From JAVVEH01 sp032251435 (lineage in GTDB: Bacteria; Verrucomicrobiota; Lentisphaeria; Oligosphaerales; MVZH01), in contig JAVVEH010000022.1 in NCBI GenBank assembly GCA_032251435.1, positions 11,939 through 75,938 on the forward strand: a DNA stretch of 64,000 bases, given 5' to 3'. Numbering within the stretch: position 1 is the first letter of the stretch; every line of letters begins with the position of its first letter. The translations under genes and the position numbers were made by a program. The notes under the pieces are model-generated. The model did no database searches and had not been told where the DNA came from. It worked only from the letters and a program-made list of their open reading frames with translations. This document shows, piece after piece, positions 35,996 through 45,967 of this stretch.

Positions 35996-38900
35996 GTTCA
36001 AGGCATTGCTTGAGCAGCACTTTCACGCGGCCATCCATACCGGGGATGTCTTTGTGCGCCTGCAACCATTCCATCAGCATTGGCGTCAATTTCGCGGGTG
36101 CCTGTTCCGAGAGCAATTGCACACAAAAGAAGGTGGCGATCTGCTTGGTCTCTCCGGTGGCTCGCTTCCCGAACGTCACCCCGCTTTTCTGCAGTTCCCC
36201 GATCATGATCGGATCCCAGGCTACCCGGCCCGCGAAGAGTCTATCCAGATAGCCCTGCGTCAGCGCGGCGATCAGCGCCTTCTCAGGGGTACTTGCAACC
36301 ATTTGAACGCCGACTTCCTGTGCGCGTTCCTTGGCCTTTGCCTCGAAGATCTGCTTGGTCTCCAGCAGAAAAGCATCATCAGCCACAGCTCCGATCACAT
36401 ACGCCATCGGTCTGACATTGTTAAATGTATCATCCATCGTACTCGCGGCCGCCTGTTCGCCCAGCTTCTCGCGCAAATGCAGGAGATCATCGGCAGCGAT
36501 GGGTTCCCGGGAACTGATATCAATCAGGGCGTTCCGCATCGCCAGAAGTTCATATGCGACACTAGTCCGCGCCATGGCATCCATCAAGGGACGGACTTGC
36601 GACACCGTGCCCATGTTTCCAAGGGCTTCCGTAGCCGCGGTCCTCACCCTGGCCGACGGATACCCAAGAAAACGAGCAAACTCAGCCGCGGACAATGCCA
36701 CCGGTTCCGTCTTGTCGGCCGCCAGCAGTAGCCCCGCGAGAATCGCAGATGAATCCTTCTCCTGCGTCATCAGACTGCGAAGGGTCGCCGGCGCGTACGT
36801 ACTGGCCAGCCGTATGGCCGTCGCCTCCAACCGCGTCTTGCCAGGTCCCAGGCTTCCGACAATCCGTTTCCGCGCGGCTTCGGGGTTGAGCGCATGGATG
36901 ATTTCTAAAAGAACCCCGCGCCGGACGTAGGCTTGATCCATGCTCTTGGCCCATTCCGATGCGCAATAGCGGATTTGTTCGGACTTGGGCAGGGCTTTAA
37001 TTGCATTCCCGTACCGGTTCATGAAATAGTTGCGCAGATTCAGGAGTTCGACCGGTTGCGCGGATTCCAGCGCGCTGATCGTCTTGGACAGATCCCTGCC
37101 GGTTTCAGCCTGGATTTCCTTGAGTCGGGGAAGGTAGATCTGGGCCTTGGTGCCATAATGGGGCAGCAATTCGGTGGTGTCGCGACCTGCAATATCCGTG
37201 TCGGCGCGTTCCCAGATCCGCGGCAGCGCCTCTTCGACACGGCGCTCAGCAAGAAACCGAAATACATCACCGGCCCACTCGGTATCCTGCGCATGCACCA
37301 GGATGCCATCCAGAATCTCACATATTTGATCTGTGGAATAGTACTTCTCGATATTGGATAGGGCCCACCCCGTCCGATCCCCCTTGGAGGTGCACATCCG
37401 TTCCATGGCCCGCAGATAAAGGTCTTCGTCAACCCCATGCGTCTTCAGGAAGGTGAACGGATTTTCGCGCGGGAATAGTTTACTGGGCCGATCCGGCCCC
37501 AACATGATTTTCAACGTGGCGTCCAGCAGATTAAACTGCCGCAGACCAAAGATTTCATTCGGGAAAACCCGGATGGCATCGTGCAACACTGGCTCTAACG
37601 ATGCTTTGGATCGATCCCCCAGCGCGACAATTGCATTCAGACAATGCATCGTCAACATTTCATCCTCGGAAACCGGCAGCATGGCCGCCACCGCAGGCCC
37701 GGCCTCGACAGCACGCTTCCCCATATTCTTCAATACCCACAACGCCCCGACCTTTGTCCGGCGGGCATCCGCCTTCAACAACGGCAAAACGGTTGGAAGG
37801 ATTTCCGGATCCTCGTTGCTGCGTGCCGCCAGCACTTCGGCGGCCTTGTGTCTCAAGGTACTCGACCAGCTACTGAGATCGCGTGCCAATTCCGCTGTGG
37901 TTTTGTCATTCATGGAAACTTCTTGCGTCGAGAGCTTGTAGGCGTACTCGCATTCCGCCAGTTGCTCCGATGAAAGAAAGCTGGCCGGATCCTGCTCCTT
38001 GCCGGTGATATAGAGCTGCCGACGGTTCGCAACCATGTTCAGCAGGTAGGATCCCGTAAGGCTGCAGCCACTATAGCTGTTTTGCGGACTGCCAAACTCG
38101 TGCTGATAGCGGAAGCTGTGATTCCAGCTCCGAACCAGGGTGTGATACCACGCCTGCGAGCTGAAATAGGCCATCGCGGCTTGCGGGCCGCCGACATTCG
38201 CGCCCAACCCGCCCCAGGTATTATGGAAGAAGTTGCCCGTATGTCCACTTTCACGTTTGCGTTCGCTGGTGGCGCACATGGCAAAATACTGCTCGGCCTC
38301 ACGATCGCCCAGCAACTGGAAAAGCACGGCGGTCATGCTGTTCTTGCCATTGTAGTCATGCCCCGGTTGCGACATATGACAACCATAAGGGATTAAGCCC
38401 ATGTAGAGGTAATTCCGGAAAAAGGCGGTCGACTTCGCAATCGCCCGGTCCACTTCCGGATGCTCGACACCGGCCTTTTTGGCCAGCACGAGTGCGATCA
38501 CGCACGGGATTCCGGCCGTATTGACGGCGCCATATCCGGCCAGCTTGCCGTGAAGTTCGCCGTCATTTAAACTCGTATAGGCGAACCCGTGCCCCCACAA
38601 CCCGTCCTTGTCCTGGCCCATGGCGATGCGTACCGCATTGTCGCGCATCTCAGCGAAGAAGGTCCGATCCCCGGTCTGGAGGAGATACTCCGCCATCAGG
38701 ATGCCCTTGTTGCCGGCATTCCACGCCCCTTTTTTACCCGACACCAACGTTGCCTCGATACTGGGAATGGTTCTGGCCCAGCTTGCGATGTATTCCTTGA
38801 CATGGGGATGATACTTCGGATCGCCCGTCGCCAGCAGCCCCATGGCCCCGTAGGCCAACTGTCCATACTGCTTGTTATCAACGATGTATTGCGCGGCCTG

Positions 38901-39443
38901 ATCGATGATCTTGCGCGTCTTGGCGCACTCCTTGACCGGCGCTCCCGCTTCAAGCGCACCCAATACCTCAAGGTCGATCGTTACCGCCATCGTTTGACCA
39001 CTGGCAGCCTGAAAGACATCAAACACCAGCTTGCCATCCGTCGCTTCCGCGTAATTGATGCCTGCCGCCAGTGCAGGCCGGGGATCGCCAGGATATGCGG
39101 TTTCCAATCGCTTCGGATCCGCGAAAGCGAAGGGCCTTCCCTGTACGCCCAGGATAACATCCTTCACCGCAAGATGGCCTTCCGCCGGCGATCCTTTTTC
39201 CACCTTCGAAACAAAGGCCTGAGGCCGCAACCCCTTGGATTTGTCGCCGCCATGGATAACCACCTTGACCCCCACCGGCCCCAACAGATAGCCCTCATTT
39301 TTTGTGGTTTTGATTTCCTGCTTGGTGTAATCAACCGGTTTCCAACTGCGAAATTGATTGTCCTTCGCCTCCGCATAAGGGCCAACGGCCGTCACCGAGA
39401 CAAGGATCAACAGAAGGATGAATGTTTTATTCGGGCGATACAT
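35985..39443 (-). CDS. Secreted PDZ/alpha-toroid/HEAT-repeat protein (DUF6288-like)
   Basis: The 1152-aa protein has a signal peptide ([20 protein letters not shown]). Residues about 40-165 are PDZ-like ([45 protein letters not shown]). About 175-490 form an alpha-toroid with [20 protein letters not shown] and [20 protein letters not shown], matching the related proteins in this window. About 510-1140 are HEAT/armadillo-like helical repeats (for example [39 protein letters not shown]). No catalytic residues can be named; a scaffold or glycan-binding role is inferred. The ATG at 39443 is preceded by TTGGAGA and directly begins the signal peptide, so I reject the TTG nine codons upstream. Its start lies inside the GDPD remnant, and its end overlaps GH3. 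Confidence 0.75.
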   Translation of the reverse strand: MYRPNKTFILLLILVSVTAVGPYAEAKDNQFRSWKPVDYTKQEIKTTKNEGYLLGPVGVKVVIHGGDKSKGLRPQAFVSKVEKGSPAEGHLAVKDVILGVQGRPFAFADPKRLETAYPGDPRPALAAGINYAEATDGKLVFDVFQAASGQTMAVTIDLEVLGALEAGAPVKECAKTRKIIDQAAQYIVDNKQYGQLAYGAMGLLATGDPKYHPHVKEYIASWARTIPSIEATLVSGKKGAWNAGNKGILMAEYLLQTGDRTFFAEMRDNAVRIAMGQDKDGLWGHGFAYTSLNDGELHGKLAGYGAVNTAGIPCVIALVLAKKAGVEHPEVDRAIAKSTAFFRNYLYMGLIPYGCHMSQPGHDYNGKNSMTAVLFQLLGDREAEQYFAMCATSERKRESGHTGNFFHNTWGGLGANVGGPQAAMAYFSSQAWYHTLVRSWNHSFRYQHEFGSPQNSYSGCSLTGSYLLNMVANRRQLYITGKEQDPASFLSSEQLAECEYAYKLSTQEVSMNDKTTAELARDLSSWSSTLRHKAAEVLAARSNEDPEILPTVLPLLKADARRTKVGALWVLKNMGKRAVEAGPAVAAMLPVSEDEMLTMHCLNAIVALGDRSKASLEPVLHDAIRVFPNEIFGLRQFNLLDATLKIMLGPDRPSKLFPRENPFTFLKTHGVDEDLYLRAMERMCTSKGDRTGWALSNIEKYYSTDQICEILDGILVHAQDTEWAGDVFRFLAERRVEEALPRIWERADTDIAGRDTTELLPHYGTKAQIYLPRLKEIQAETGRDLSKTISALESAQPVELLNLRNYFMNRYGNAIKALPKSEQIRYCASEWAKSMDQAYVRRGVLLEIIHALNPEAARKRIVGSLGPGKTRLEATAIRLASTYAPATLRSLMTQEKDSSAILAGLLLAADKTEPVALSAAEFARFLGYPSARVRTAATEALGNMGTVSQVRPLMDAMARTSVAYELLAMRNALIDISSREPIAADDLLHLREKLGEQAAASTMDDTFNNVRPMAYVIGAVADDAFLLETKQIFEAKAKERAQEVGVQMVASTPEKALIAALTQGYLDRLFAGRVAWDPIMIGELQKSGVTFGKRATGETKQIATFFCVQLLSEQAPAKLTPMLMEWLQAHKDIPGMDGRVKVLLKQCLEHEI

Positions 39444-39693
39444 ATTGGTTCTCCAATGATAGTGCGACAAGGTGTTCTCTGATGACTCCCGGCACGTTTG
39501 TGGTGATCGATTTTGCTCCCAGTTCCTTCATTCGTTCTGCCGTCGGCGGATCATCCACCGTCCAGACATGCCATGGATAGCCTTGCTTGCGCACCGCCTC
39601 GATGGCATCGGCGCCTTGTTCCCATGCACGTTCAAACGCGGGGATCGTGTTTTCCGGCGTCTCTCGTGACGCGCCTCTGTGTGCAACGATCAT
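39427..39693 (-). pseudogene. Glycerophosphodiester phosphodiesterase remnant with internal deletion
   Basis: The 88-aa frame starts [20 protein letters not shown], the N-terminus of a GDPD enzyme, runs to EQGADAIE (residue 32), and then continues directly with [18 protein letters not shown] and [12 protein letters not shown], the C-terminus. The middle of the barrel, with the catalytic Glu/Asp after GADAIE and most strands, is missing without a frameshift; the junction is near 39597. It cannot fold as a normal GDPD. Yet it is tied into the operon: its ATG overlaps the upstream stop (ATGA), and its end overlaps the next gene by 17 nt. It may persist because it keeps ribosomes moving between the flanking genes (inference). 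Confidence 0.8.
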
Positions 39694-42600
39694 GGGTTCT
39701 CCTGAATATCTTCATACACGGCATTCACGGCGGTATCGAGCAGTTCAAGCAGTTCGTCACGATACCGCCCCTGGCGCGTCTTGATGGCTTCATCGATCCA
39801 TTCATCCAGCTCAATGGAGGTGCTCCTGCCCATGATCCCCGCCGGCCTGGTCAACGCGGGGGCAAGTCTACCGGAAGGCAGCACATAGACGAAATGCGGA
39901 TTGACACCCTCCTGACCATGAGCCTGCCCTGAGCTTGTCGAACGGGCAAAGGTTTCTTTCCAGCAGTTGGCCATGATGGCGAAACGGGGACCAAAGTCGA
40001 CCCCCTCGGCATCATCCATAAAACCCTTCCCTGTGAGGCAGAGAATGGCCTTGAAGTTGCCCGGGCTGAAGGCACTGATCAACTGATTGTAGGTCATCGT
40101 TGCGCTGGTCTCAATGTGGTCTGACCCCGGGAAGACAGGTAATGCGCCGGAACGGGCCGGATCGACCTGTACCGTTTGCCAGTAGGCCTGCCAGGAGTGG
40201 ATATACGCCTCGGCGCTGCGCATAAACTCCTGCGGATCCCGCGCGTACAGCGGCTTCAATGCGTCAACATCGGCTTTCCAGTCCGGCAGCAGCTTCAGGT
40301 ACTCGTAGCCAACCCAATCCTTGATCCCGGTTCGCTTCTTCGCGTTCATCAGGATGATGCCAACCGGATGGCCGGTCCGGGTATGAATACGGTTGGCCAG
40401 CTCCTCGTTGAAACCGAAGGTGGGTGACCAGCGCGGAAAGTAGCGGCTTTGCGGATAGCCACTGGCATTCATCTTGAAACGTGAAGGCAAGCTTTCCGTG
40501 GTTCCCATGGCGTAGTTCTGGAACACGCGCAACTGAGGATTCTTGCCGTCCCAGGCTTCGAGGGGGGCCGGTCCATTCCGTGGCACATACGGACCGTTGG
40601 ATCGGCGAATCGCATTGGCGCCCACGTACCAGACCTCGCCAATGACGACATTTCGAATGGTCCGCTCGTGAGCCACCATGCCGTCCAGGGTGCAGACCAC
40701 ATGCAGGGTTCTGGGCTCGGCGCTCGCTTCCATGGACGGTACCGTTATCTCCCACTCATCCTGTTCCTCCCCGACGCTAACCTGCTTGGTGATGCCGGCA
40801 AAGGTGAGCGTCACGACACTGTTCGGCAGCGCCTCGCCATAGAAGCGGATGGGCATACCGGCCTGGATCACAGCATGATGCGTGAACTGCGGGCTCAACA
40901 AACAAAGCTTGCGATGCTCGGCCTGCAAACCATAGGTCGTCGGATCGCGGTCGACACCGGCGACCTTCAGGTAGGCATCCGGCCACGGCAGAAACTCGAC
41001 CGTCTTCTCGAAGCCGGGAATCTGGATGTAGTTCATATCCCACTGCCTGGAGACGACCAGCTTGTGATCATAGAAGATAAACGGGGTCAAAGGCAACATG
41101 GCCTTGTTGTAGATGCCGGGGGCCTCTCCGACACCGTTGGAGCCATACGCCACACCACAGGGTTCCGTGACGCCCGGGGCGGTCAGCACAAGGGTCTCGC
41201 CCTTGATCTGAAATGCTGCCCGATGCCAGGCTCGCGATTTATCGGCAATGAAGAAATACTTCACCCGGTCTTCACCATTCGGGATCACAACCGGATGCGC
41301 GAATCCTTTCCCGATGGCCGTTTGCTGGCCGACGCGCAAGCCCTCGGCATGGTCGAGTTCCAAAATCAGTTGATCGCCCTCGACGGTGTAGTCCCGGTAC
41401 ATCGGGCCATTGACAATGAGGTCTTTCGCTAGTCCGCTAGCGCTATTGGCGCTGAGCCTGACCGAACTAAGCTTGGTCAACGGATACTGTTTCTTGAGGG
41501 CATGCAGCGCCAGGCGCTGCCCGGGCACGGTTTTATTCCAATAGTGGACGCCGCCGACAATATCGATCTGGCTGGCCATGGCCGTATTCGGAATTTCCTT
41601 GTGCGCGAGCCATGTACCCAGGCGCATCTCGGCCGTGTCGTTCATCGACAGCTGCTGTAGCCCGGCGTCAAGCAGGCCTCCACCCTTGCCATAGAACTGA
41701 TGGGAATAGACCGGCAGGTCGGGTTGATTCCAGATCGCCCGCCAGCCACGAACAAGTGAATGCAGATTGTTGCGGTAGACAATCCCGTCATTTTGGCTGG
41801 CATAACCCTGGTTCCAAATCGCACCTCGTATGGCATAAGGCGCCATCGGGTTGATTTTCGCATTGGCCATCCAGCAGGCATCGCGATTGCCGTTGAGATT
41901 GCCCGGCACGCGCGGACGTGCCCGGATCGGCTTGCCGCCAACAACCCGCTCGCCACTCTCATTCGCCCAGCCCCGCAACTCATGGTAGTAGGTGGCAAAC
42001 GCCCGCTTGTGCTGCGGGGTGGCAGGATCCCCTTGTAGAATTTTTCGGTAAAGCGCTTGGGTGTATTCATCTTTGCCGTCAGCAAACCCCTCGCGCGGAA
42101 TCCACGCCTCAATCTTCGTGGTACTGAACGAACAGTTGAGGATGCCAACGGGAACTTGCACTTCGCGCGCAAGCTCATACGCAAAGGCGAAGGCGATACC
42201 ACTGAACCCTTCCCATTCACTGCTCCATTCGGCCTTGACCCCGCGCTTCTGCGCCGTGAGGGCGGAAAATAGATTGGTCACCTTCGCTTCGCGAATGACC
42301 GGCTGCGTCTCCTCACCGGCTTCCACCCGCGCCCGAATCTGTTCGACCAGTTGACTGACATTGCAATTGGCAACCGGCCATTGCATGTTCGACTGCCCCG
42401 AGCACATCCAGACTTCGCCGACAAGCACGTTGTTAATCACAACGCGCTTGAGTGGCGAGTGACTGGTGGCTAATTCCTCCACAACAAGTTCCGCCGGTTC
42501 GAAGGAAGCTTCCATGGGGTCGAGATCCAGCGACCATCGCCCATCCTGACCAGCAGTCGCGGCCTTCCTTTGTCCTGCGAATTCGACCGACACCTCAACC

Positions 42601-42821
42601 CCCGGCTCGCCCCACCCCCAGACCGGCACCTTCATGCCGCGCTGCAGGATCATATTGTCATGAAACGGTGCCCCCAGCTCAATCGCCAGTTCGCGCCCAG
42701 GCGCCGCGGGCACCAGCGGCTCTGCCGCCATCGCATCGCGATGCGAAAGCAGAAGAAGGCCAACGGAAAGCAAAGAAATCCAGTGTCTTCTGGGAGGCAG
42801 AATCATGGTCGGCAGAATCAT
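39690..42821 (-). CDS. Tandem sialate O-acetylesterase: active first domain, degenerate second domain
   Basis: The protein has 1043 aa with a signal peptide ([21 protein letters not shown]). Domain 1 (about 35-640) has [20 protein letters not shown] and [14 protein letters not shown] with nucleophile Ser144, and [16 protein letters not shown]. Domain 2 (about 650-1000) repeats the beta-domain opening ([15 protein letters not shown]) but has [13 protein letters not shown], so its serine is Ala and the motif is lost. A phrase [14 protein letters not shown] interrupts domain 2 and comes from a dispersed repeat. The start is uncertain: ATG at 42821 or ATG at 42806, both in a duplicated ATGATTCTGCC; no clear ribosome site is seen, and the 10-bp repeat lies immediately upstream. 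The longer GTG start at 42899 only adds repeat-encoded residues (ATKRHKRQKK). Confidence 0.85.
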   Translation of the reverse strand: MILPTMILPPRRHWISLLSVGLLLLSHRDAMAAEPLVPAAPGRELAIELGAPFHDNMILQRGMKVPVWGWGEPGVEVSVEFAGQRKAATAGQDGRWSLDLDPMEASFEPAELVVEELATSHSPLKRVVINNVLVGEVWMCSGQSNMQWPVANCNVSQLVEQIRARVEAGEETQPVIREAKVTNLFSALTAQKRGVKAEWSSEWEGFSGIAFAFAYELAREVQVPVGILNCSFSTTKIEAWIPREGFADGKDEYTQALYRKILQGDPATPQHKRAFATYYHELRGWANESGERVVGGKPIRARPRVPGNLNGNRDACWMANAKINPMAPYAIRGAIWNQGYASQNDGIVYRNNLHSLVRGWRAIWNQPDLPVYSHQFYGKGGGLLDAGLQQLSMNDTAEMRLGTWLAHKEIPNTAMASQIDIVGGVHYWNKTVPGQRLALHALKKQYPLTKLSSVRLSANSASGLAKDLIVNGPMYRDYTVEGDQLILELDHAEGLRVGQQTAIGKGFAHPVVIPNGEDRVKYFFIADKSRAWHRAAFQIKGETLVLTAPGVTEPCGVAYGSNGVGEAPGIYNKAMLPLTPFIFYDHKLVVSRQWDMNYIQIPGFEKTVEFLPWPDAYLKVAGVDRDPTTYGLQAEHRKLCLLSPQFTHHAVIQAGMPIRFYGEALPNSVVTLTFAGITKQVSVGEEQDEWEITVPSMEASAEPRTLHVVCTLDGMVAHERTIRNVVIGEVWYVGANAIRRSNGPYVPRNGPAPLEAWDGKNPQLRVFQNYAMGTTESLPSRFKMNASGYPQSRYFPRWSPTFGFNEELANRIHTRTGHPVGIILMNAKKRTGIKDWVGYEYLKLLPDWKADVDALKPLYARDPQEFMRSAEAYIHSWQAYWQTVQVDPARSGALPVFPGSDHIETSATMTYNQLISAFSPGNFKAILCLTGKGFMDDAEGVDFGPRFAIMANCWKETFARSTSSGQAHGQEGVNPHFVYVLPSGRLAPALTRPAGIMGRSTSIELDEWIDEAIKTRQGRYRDELLELLDTAVNAVYEDIQENP

Positions 42822-42856
42822 TTTTTTTTGTCTTTTGTGCCTTTTTGTGGCTATCC
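42822..42856. repeat. 10-bp-period CACAAAAAGG-type repeat in the 5' leader of the tandem esterase
   Basis: GCCACAAAAAGGCAC with a trailing A-rich variant lies immediately before the first ATG on the minus strand. The same phrase recurs at 45759-45840, 55633-55654 and 62363-62423. Here it occupies the position where a ribosome-binding site is expected. Confidence 0.75.
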
Positions 42857-42891
42857 TCTTCCAGGAAAGCTCCGCCTGGCGCCTAATTCCT

Positions 42892-44139
42892 CTACTCACT
42901 CAATTCGAGCAACGCCTTGGCAAACGCTTCGCCGACGCGCGCGAAGAACTTGGGCGAGCCATTGTAATGGTAGCCCTGACTGGATCTGTTCTTCTTCAAG
43001 TAGTCGATCTCTTCGGGGGTGTAGCTGATGGCTTCCATCTGATCCTTGAGTTGATAATGCCTTCTGGCCCTCTCCTTTTGGTCTTCGAGGTTCTTCAGCC
43101 CGTCCATCTCTTTCTGCAGCGGCAGCAACTTCTCCCGCAAGTCGGTATATTTCTTCTCGGGATCCCAGGCGGGGCGCATCCAGCGCCATGAGCGGTCCAC
43201 CAGTTCATTGAGTTTCGGGTCCACATAGGTTTCGGTATGCACCGCCACCACATTGCCCTTGAATTGCGGCAGGCTTGCCGGTGCCGCCATGGCGGGACGG
43301 AAATCCGGGTTCCCGTTCCCCATCACGCCGATCACAAACGGCATGTCCGGAGCATTGAGATCCTTGCGAGCATCACGGATAAAATGCGTCAGCAATTCGG
43401 TATAGGGTGCAAAGCGCTCCGGACCGTCCCCCGGATAGGTGTTCTTGTCTCCCTGGTCGTTCCAGCCCTGGAACCAGACAAAACCGGCAATCTCAACGCC
43501 TTGTTTGGGGTCATAGGCCGGGTGAAAAGCACCGGGATCGGCCAATACCTTTTTGACCTGCTCGACCATCAGCCGATAGTAGTGACCCGTCTTTTCCGCC
43601 TTTTCCGCAATGATTTCCTCTTTCGTCTTTCCCGAACGCTTGACCAGGCCTTCCAGGACATCTTCACCGTATGTATAGGCACCGGCACTCGGGGACCGGA
43701 AGTCGGTATTGAGGCTCTTGCCGCCCCAGGAGGTCTTGATGATCAGAATGGGTTCCCGCAACTTCTCATGCAGGGTCACTCCGAACCCCCATTCCGGCCC
43801 CCAGCACATGGCATGCTTGCCCCTGTCCTTCAGGTTGCCCCCCAGCGTATTGCCAAAGCCGATTGTCAAGGGACCGTTCTTTTCGCTGGGACCATCACTA
43901 ATGGCGGCCACATAGACATCCTTGCTGATCCGCGGCTCGCCGTTCTCATCCACGAATTTTTCGTGGAGATGCCGGGTGGCGGGATCATCCGCCAACCCCG
44001 GCAGAACATACCAGGCCGCCTTGCCCTGCATATTCGACTGCCCCGCCAGAATATAGACCCTGAGCGGCGCGCCGTGAACGAGCGTCGCCATACTTGCCGC
44101 ACACACCATCAATTTCATCATGCTTGTCAATCGTTTCAT
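42892..44139 (-). CDS. SGNH carbohydrate acetylesterase (SASA family)
   Basis: The 415-aa protein has a signal peptide (KLMVCAASMATLVHG). Nucleophile Ser35 lies in VYILAGQSNMQGK; EPILIIKTSWGGKSLNTDF, EIAGFVWFQGWNDQGD and SSQGYHYNGSPKF give the oxyanion, core and His motifs. It is the nearest relative of the PDZ-containing esterase at 27124 but lacks the inserted domain: about 40 charged residues join SAGAYTYGEDV to HYYRLMVEQV instead. It should remove acetyl groups from extracellular glycan. It lies 31 nt after a sulfatase and 70 nt before the tandem esterase, so deacetylation and desulfation genes are adjacent. The C-terminus LLELSE is followed at once by the repeat-containing leader of the next gene. 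Confidence 0.9.
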   Translation of the reverse strand: MKRLTSMMKLMVCAASMATLVHGAPLRVYILAGQSNMQGKAAWYVLPGLADDPATRHLHEKFVDENGEPRISKDVYVAAISDGPSEKNGPLTIGFGNTLGGNLKDRGKHAMCWGPEWGFGVTLHEKLREPILIIKTSWGGKSLNTDFRSPSAGAYTYGEDVLEGLVKRSGKTKEEIIAEKAEKTGHYYRLMVEQVKKVLADPGAFHPAYDPKQGVEIAGFVWFQGWNDQGDKNTYPGDGPERFAPYTELLTHFIRDARKDLNAPDMPFVIGVMGNGNPDFRPAMAAPASLPQFKGNVVAVHTETYVDPKLNELVDRSWRWMRPAWDPEKKYTDLREKLLPLQKEMDGLKNLEDQKERARRHYQLKDQMEAISYTPEEIDYLKKNRSSQGYHYNGSPKFFARVGEAFAKALLELSE

Positions 44140-44156
44140 GTGGTTTCCTTTTCCAG

Positions 44157-44191
44157 CTAACGCCTAGCCCCTAACGCCTAGCCCCCAGCGC
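44157..44191. repeat. 7-bp tandem repeat forming the sulfatase C-terminus
   Basis: Five phased heptads (CTAACGC, CTAGCCC, CTAACGC, CTAGCCC, CCAGCGC) straddle the end of the minus-strand sulfatase. They provide its last codons (LGARR) and its TAG stop, and most of the following 31-nt intergenic space. This is the same situation as the GH63-like gene at 15624. Confidence 0.9.
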
Positions 44192-45724
44192 CTCCGCATG
44201 CGGCACCCAATCGGGGATGCCATGCGCCTTGAGTTGCTTTTCGTAGCGGACAACTTGCGGCTTCTCCTCTGCGAGCGGCACGTCTTCGTTAATCATCAGG
44301 GGGCGCGTTTCGGCCCACCAGTCTTCATAGGCCTGGCGCAGACGGGCGACGACCTCCGGGTGTTGTTCGGCCACATCCGTGGTTTCGTATGAATCGTTGG
44401 CAATATCGTACAGTTCAGTGTTGTTCACCAAGCGCCAGCGCTGGGTGCGGACAGCGTATTTCTCGTACTTGGCTGCATCGGCGGCGCCTGGTTTCTTCTT
44501 CCAGCGGCCTGAATGGATGAACAGCTCCCGATCCGGCCACGCTGCCTGCGGATTCTCAAGCAGCGGCAGCAGGGAACGTCCGTCGATTTCCTGGATATCG
44601 CCGGGCGCATCCGCGCCGGCCAGATCGCAGAACGTTCTGAAAATATCGATGTGTGCGGTCAGTGCGGGGACATCAACGCCTTCGCTCAGCACGCCCGACC
44701 AGCTCCAGAAGCATGGCACGTGTGTGCCCCCTTCGTAGGGTGAACTCTTGCCGCTCTTGAAGCCGCCATTGCAGAGCGGGACTGGTTCTCCATTCAGTTT
44801 TCCGCTGGTGGTGCACTGCCCGTTGTCGGTCATGAAGATCACGAGTGTGTTGTCCAGCCCTTTCCACTCCCGCAGTTTTTTCATAAGCAGGCCGAAATTA
44901 TCATCTATATTCTCGATCATCCCGTAACGTGCGGCTGTCCGTTCATCGTAGCCCATCTCCATGAAACGCTTCTTGTATTGCTCGGGGGCAATCATCGGGC
45001 CATGCGGGGCATTGAGCGACAGATAGGCAAAGTAGGGTGTCTTCGCTTGCTGCTGGTCATAAATCCATCCCAGCGCCGCCTGAAAGAAAACGTCCGTGCA
45101 GAACCCTTTGGTCTGCACGATCGTGTTGTTGTGCAGCACCACGTTGTCAAAATAGCGTTGATACCATTTGTCACGCCGGTTGGGCGGAAAGTCCGAGCAG
45201 CTACCGGCGAACTTCTGGCCCAGGCCGCCCGCACCATGAATGAAGACTTCGCTAAAACCGCGATTATAGGGCTGATAGGCATCCTCGTCGCCCAGGTGCC
45301 ATTTCCCGAAAATGCCGGTGGCGTAGCCGGCTTTCTGCAACAGTTTTGGAAACGTGGTGGTGGTCAGCGCCAGACGCTCACGTTCATAGATGGTATGCGT
45401 GACGCCGTTGCGAAACTCATGCCGTCCGCTCAGCAGCGCCGCGCGTGTCGGGGCGCAGGTCGGACTCACCTGAAAATCCGTGAAGCGCGTGGCCGTCGCG
45501 TAAAAGCGATCAAGGTTCGGGGTCTTGAGAACCGTGTTACCGAGGCACGACAGGTCGCCCATGCCTTGATCATCCGTCAGCACCAGGATGATATTGGGGC
45601 GTGTTCCCCGCAGCGGGCGGGCGTCAGGCCGCGCGGGCTGCTTGTCCGCGGTGCCCGTCCCGGCAAGCAGCACCGCTCCTGACTGAAGCCCCAACAGCGC
45701 GGTATTAAGAGAAATTTGGTTCAT
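44171..45724 (-). CDS. Sulfatase, formylglycine type, probably secreted
   Basis: The protein has 517 aa. The fold starts only at residue 43 (RPNIILVLTDDQGMGDLSC), leaving a hydrophobic N-terminus NTALLGLQSGAVLLAGTGTA that looks like a signal peptide; this is the only sulfatase of the window with one. Formylglycine precursor Cys90 lies in SPTCAPTRAALLSGRHEF; GIFGKWHLGDE, NAPHGPMIAPE and VIFMTDNGQC complete the site. The TDDQGMGD start and GGTHVPCFW region resemble arylsulfatase-A-type polysaccharide sulfatases. It should desulfate the glycan outside the cytoplasm before import. The C-terminus is written in a 7-bp repeat, so its last residues are probably not ancestral. It lies 31 nt before the SASA esterase. 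Confidence 0.92.
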   Translation of the reverse strand: MNQISLNTALLGLQSGAVLLAGTGTADKQPARPDARPLRGTRPNIILVLTDDQGMGDLSCLGNTVLKTPNLDRFYATATRFTDFQVSPTCAPTRAALLSGRHEFRNGVTHTIYERERLALTTTTFPKLLQKAGYATGIFGKWHLGDEDAYQPYNRGFSEVFIHGAGGLGQKFAGSCSDFPPNRRDKWYQRYFDNVVLHNNTIVQTKGFCTDVFFQAALGWIYDQQQAKTPYFAYLSLNAPHGPMIAPEQYKKRFMEMGYDERTAARYGMIENIDDNFGLLMKKLREWKGLDNTLVIFMTDNGQCTTSGKLNGEPVPLCNGGFKSGKSSPYEGGTHVPCFWSWSGVLSEGVDVPALTAHIDIFRTFCDLAGADAPGDIQEIDGRSLLPLLENPQAAWPDRELFIHSGRWKKKPGAADAAKYEKYAVRTQRWRLVNNTELYDIANDSYETTDVAEQHPEVVARLRQAYEDWWAETRPLMINEDVPLAEEKPQVVRYEKQLKAHGIPDWVPHAEALGARR

Positions 45725-45967
45725 TACATATCCTTGCCTGAAACTTTAGTTAAAAATTGCCACGAAAAGTCACAAAAAAGTGCAAAAACAAGCTTAATCG
45801 GACTTACTATTTAGTGGCTTTTTGTGCCTTTTTGTGGCCATTTGTTTTTCCCCCGGTTGCAGTGGCACTCGGTTCTGAGGGTTCCGTCGCCGGTTCCAGG
45901 GTCGCTTTATGAAATTTGAATTCGCAGGAGCAGGCGACATGAAAGAAACCGGCGCCGACACGTACCG
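45725..45967. other. Spacer with inverted 10-bp repeats and a possible coding remnant
   Basis: Arms at 45759-45787 and 45813-45840 are near inverse complements of the CACAAAAAGG phrase and can fold into a hairpin upstream of the sulfatase. On the minus strand an open frame passes through about 45985-45795 reading VGAGFFHVACSCEFKFHKA and ending GHKKAQKATK; the first part looks protein-like but has no start of its own, so it may be a leftover C-terminus. Confidence 0.45.
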
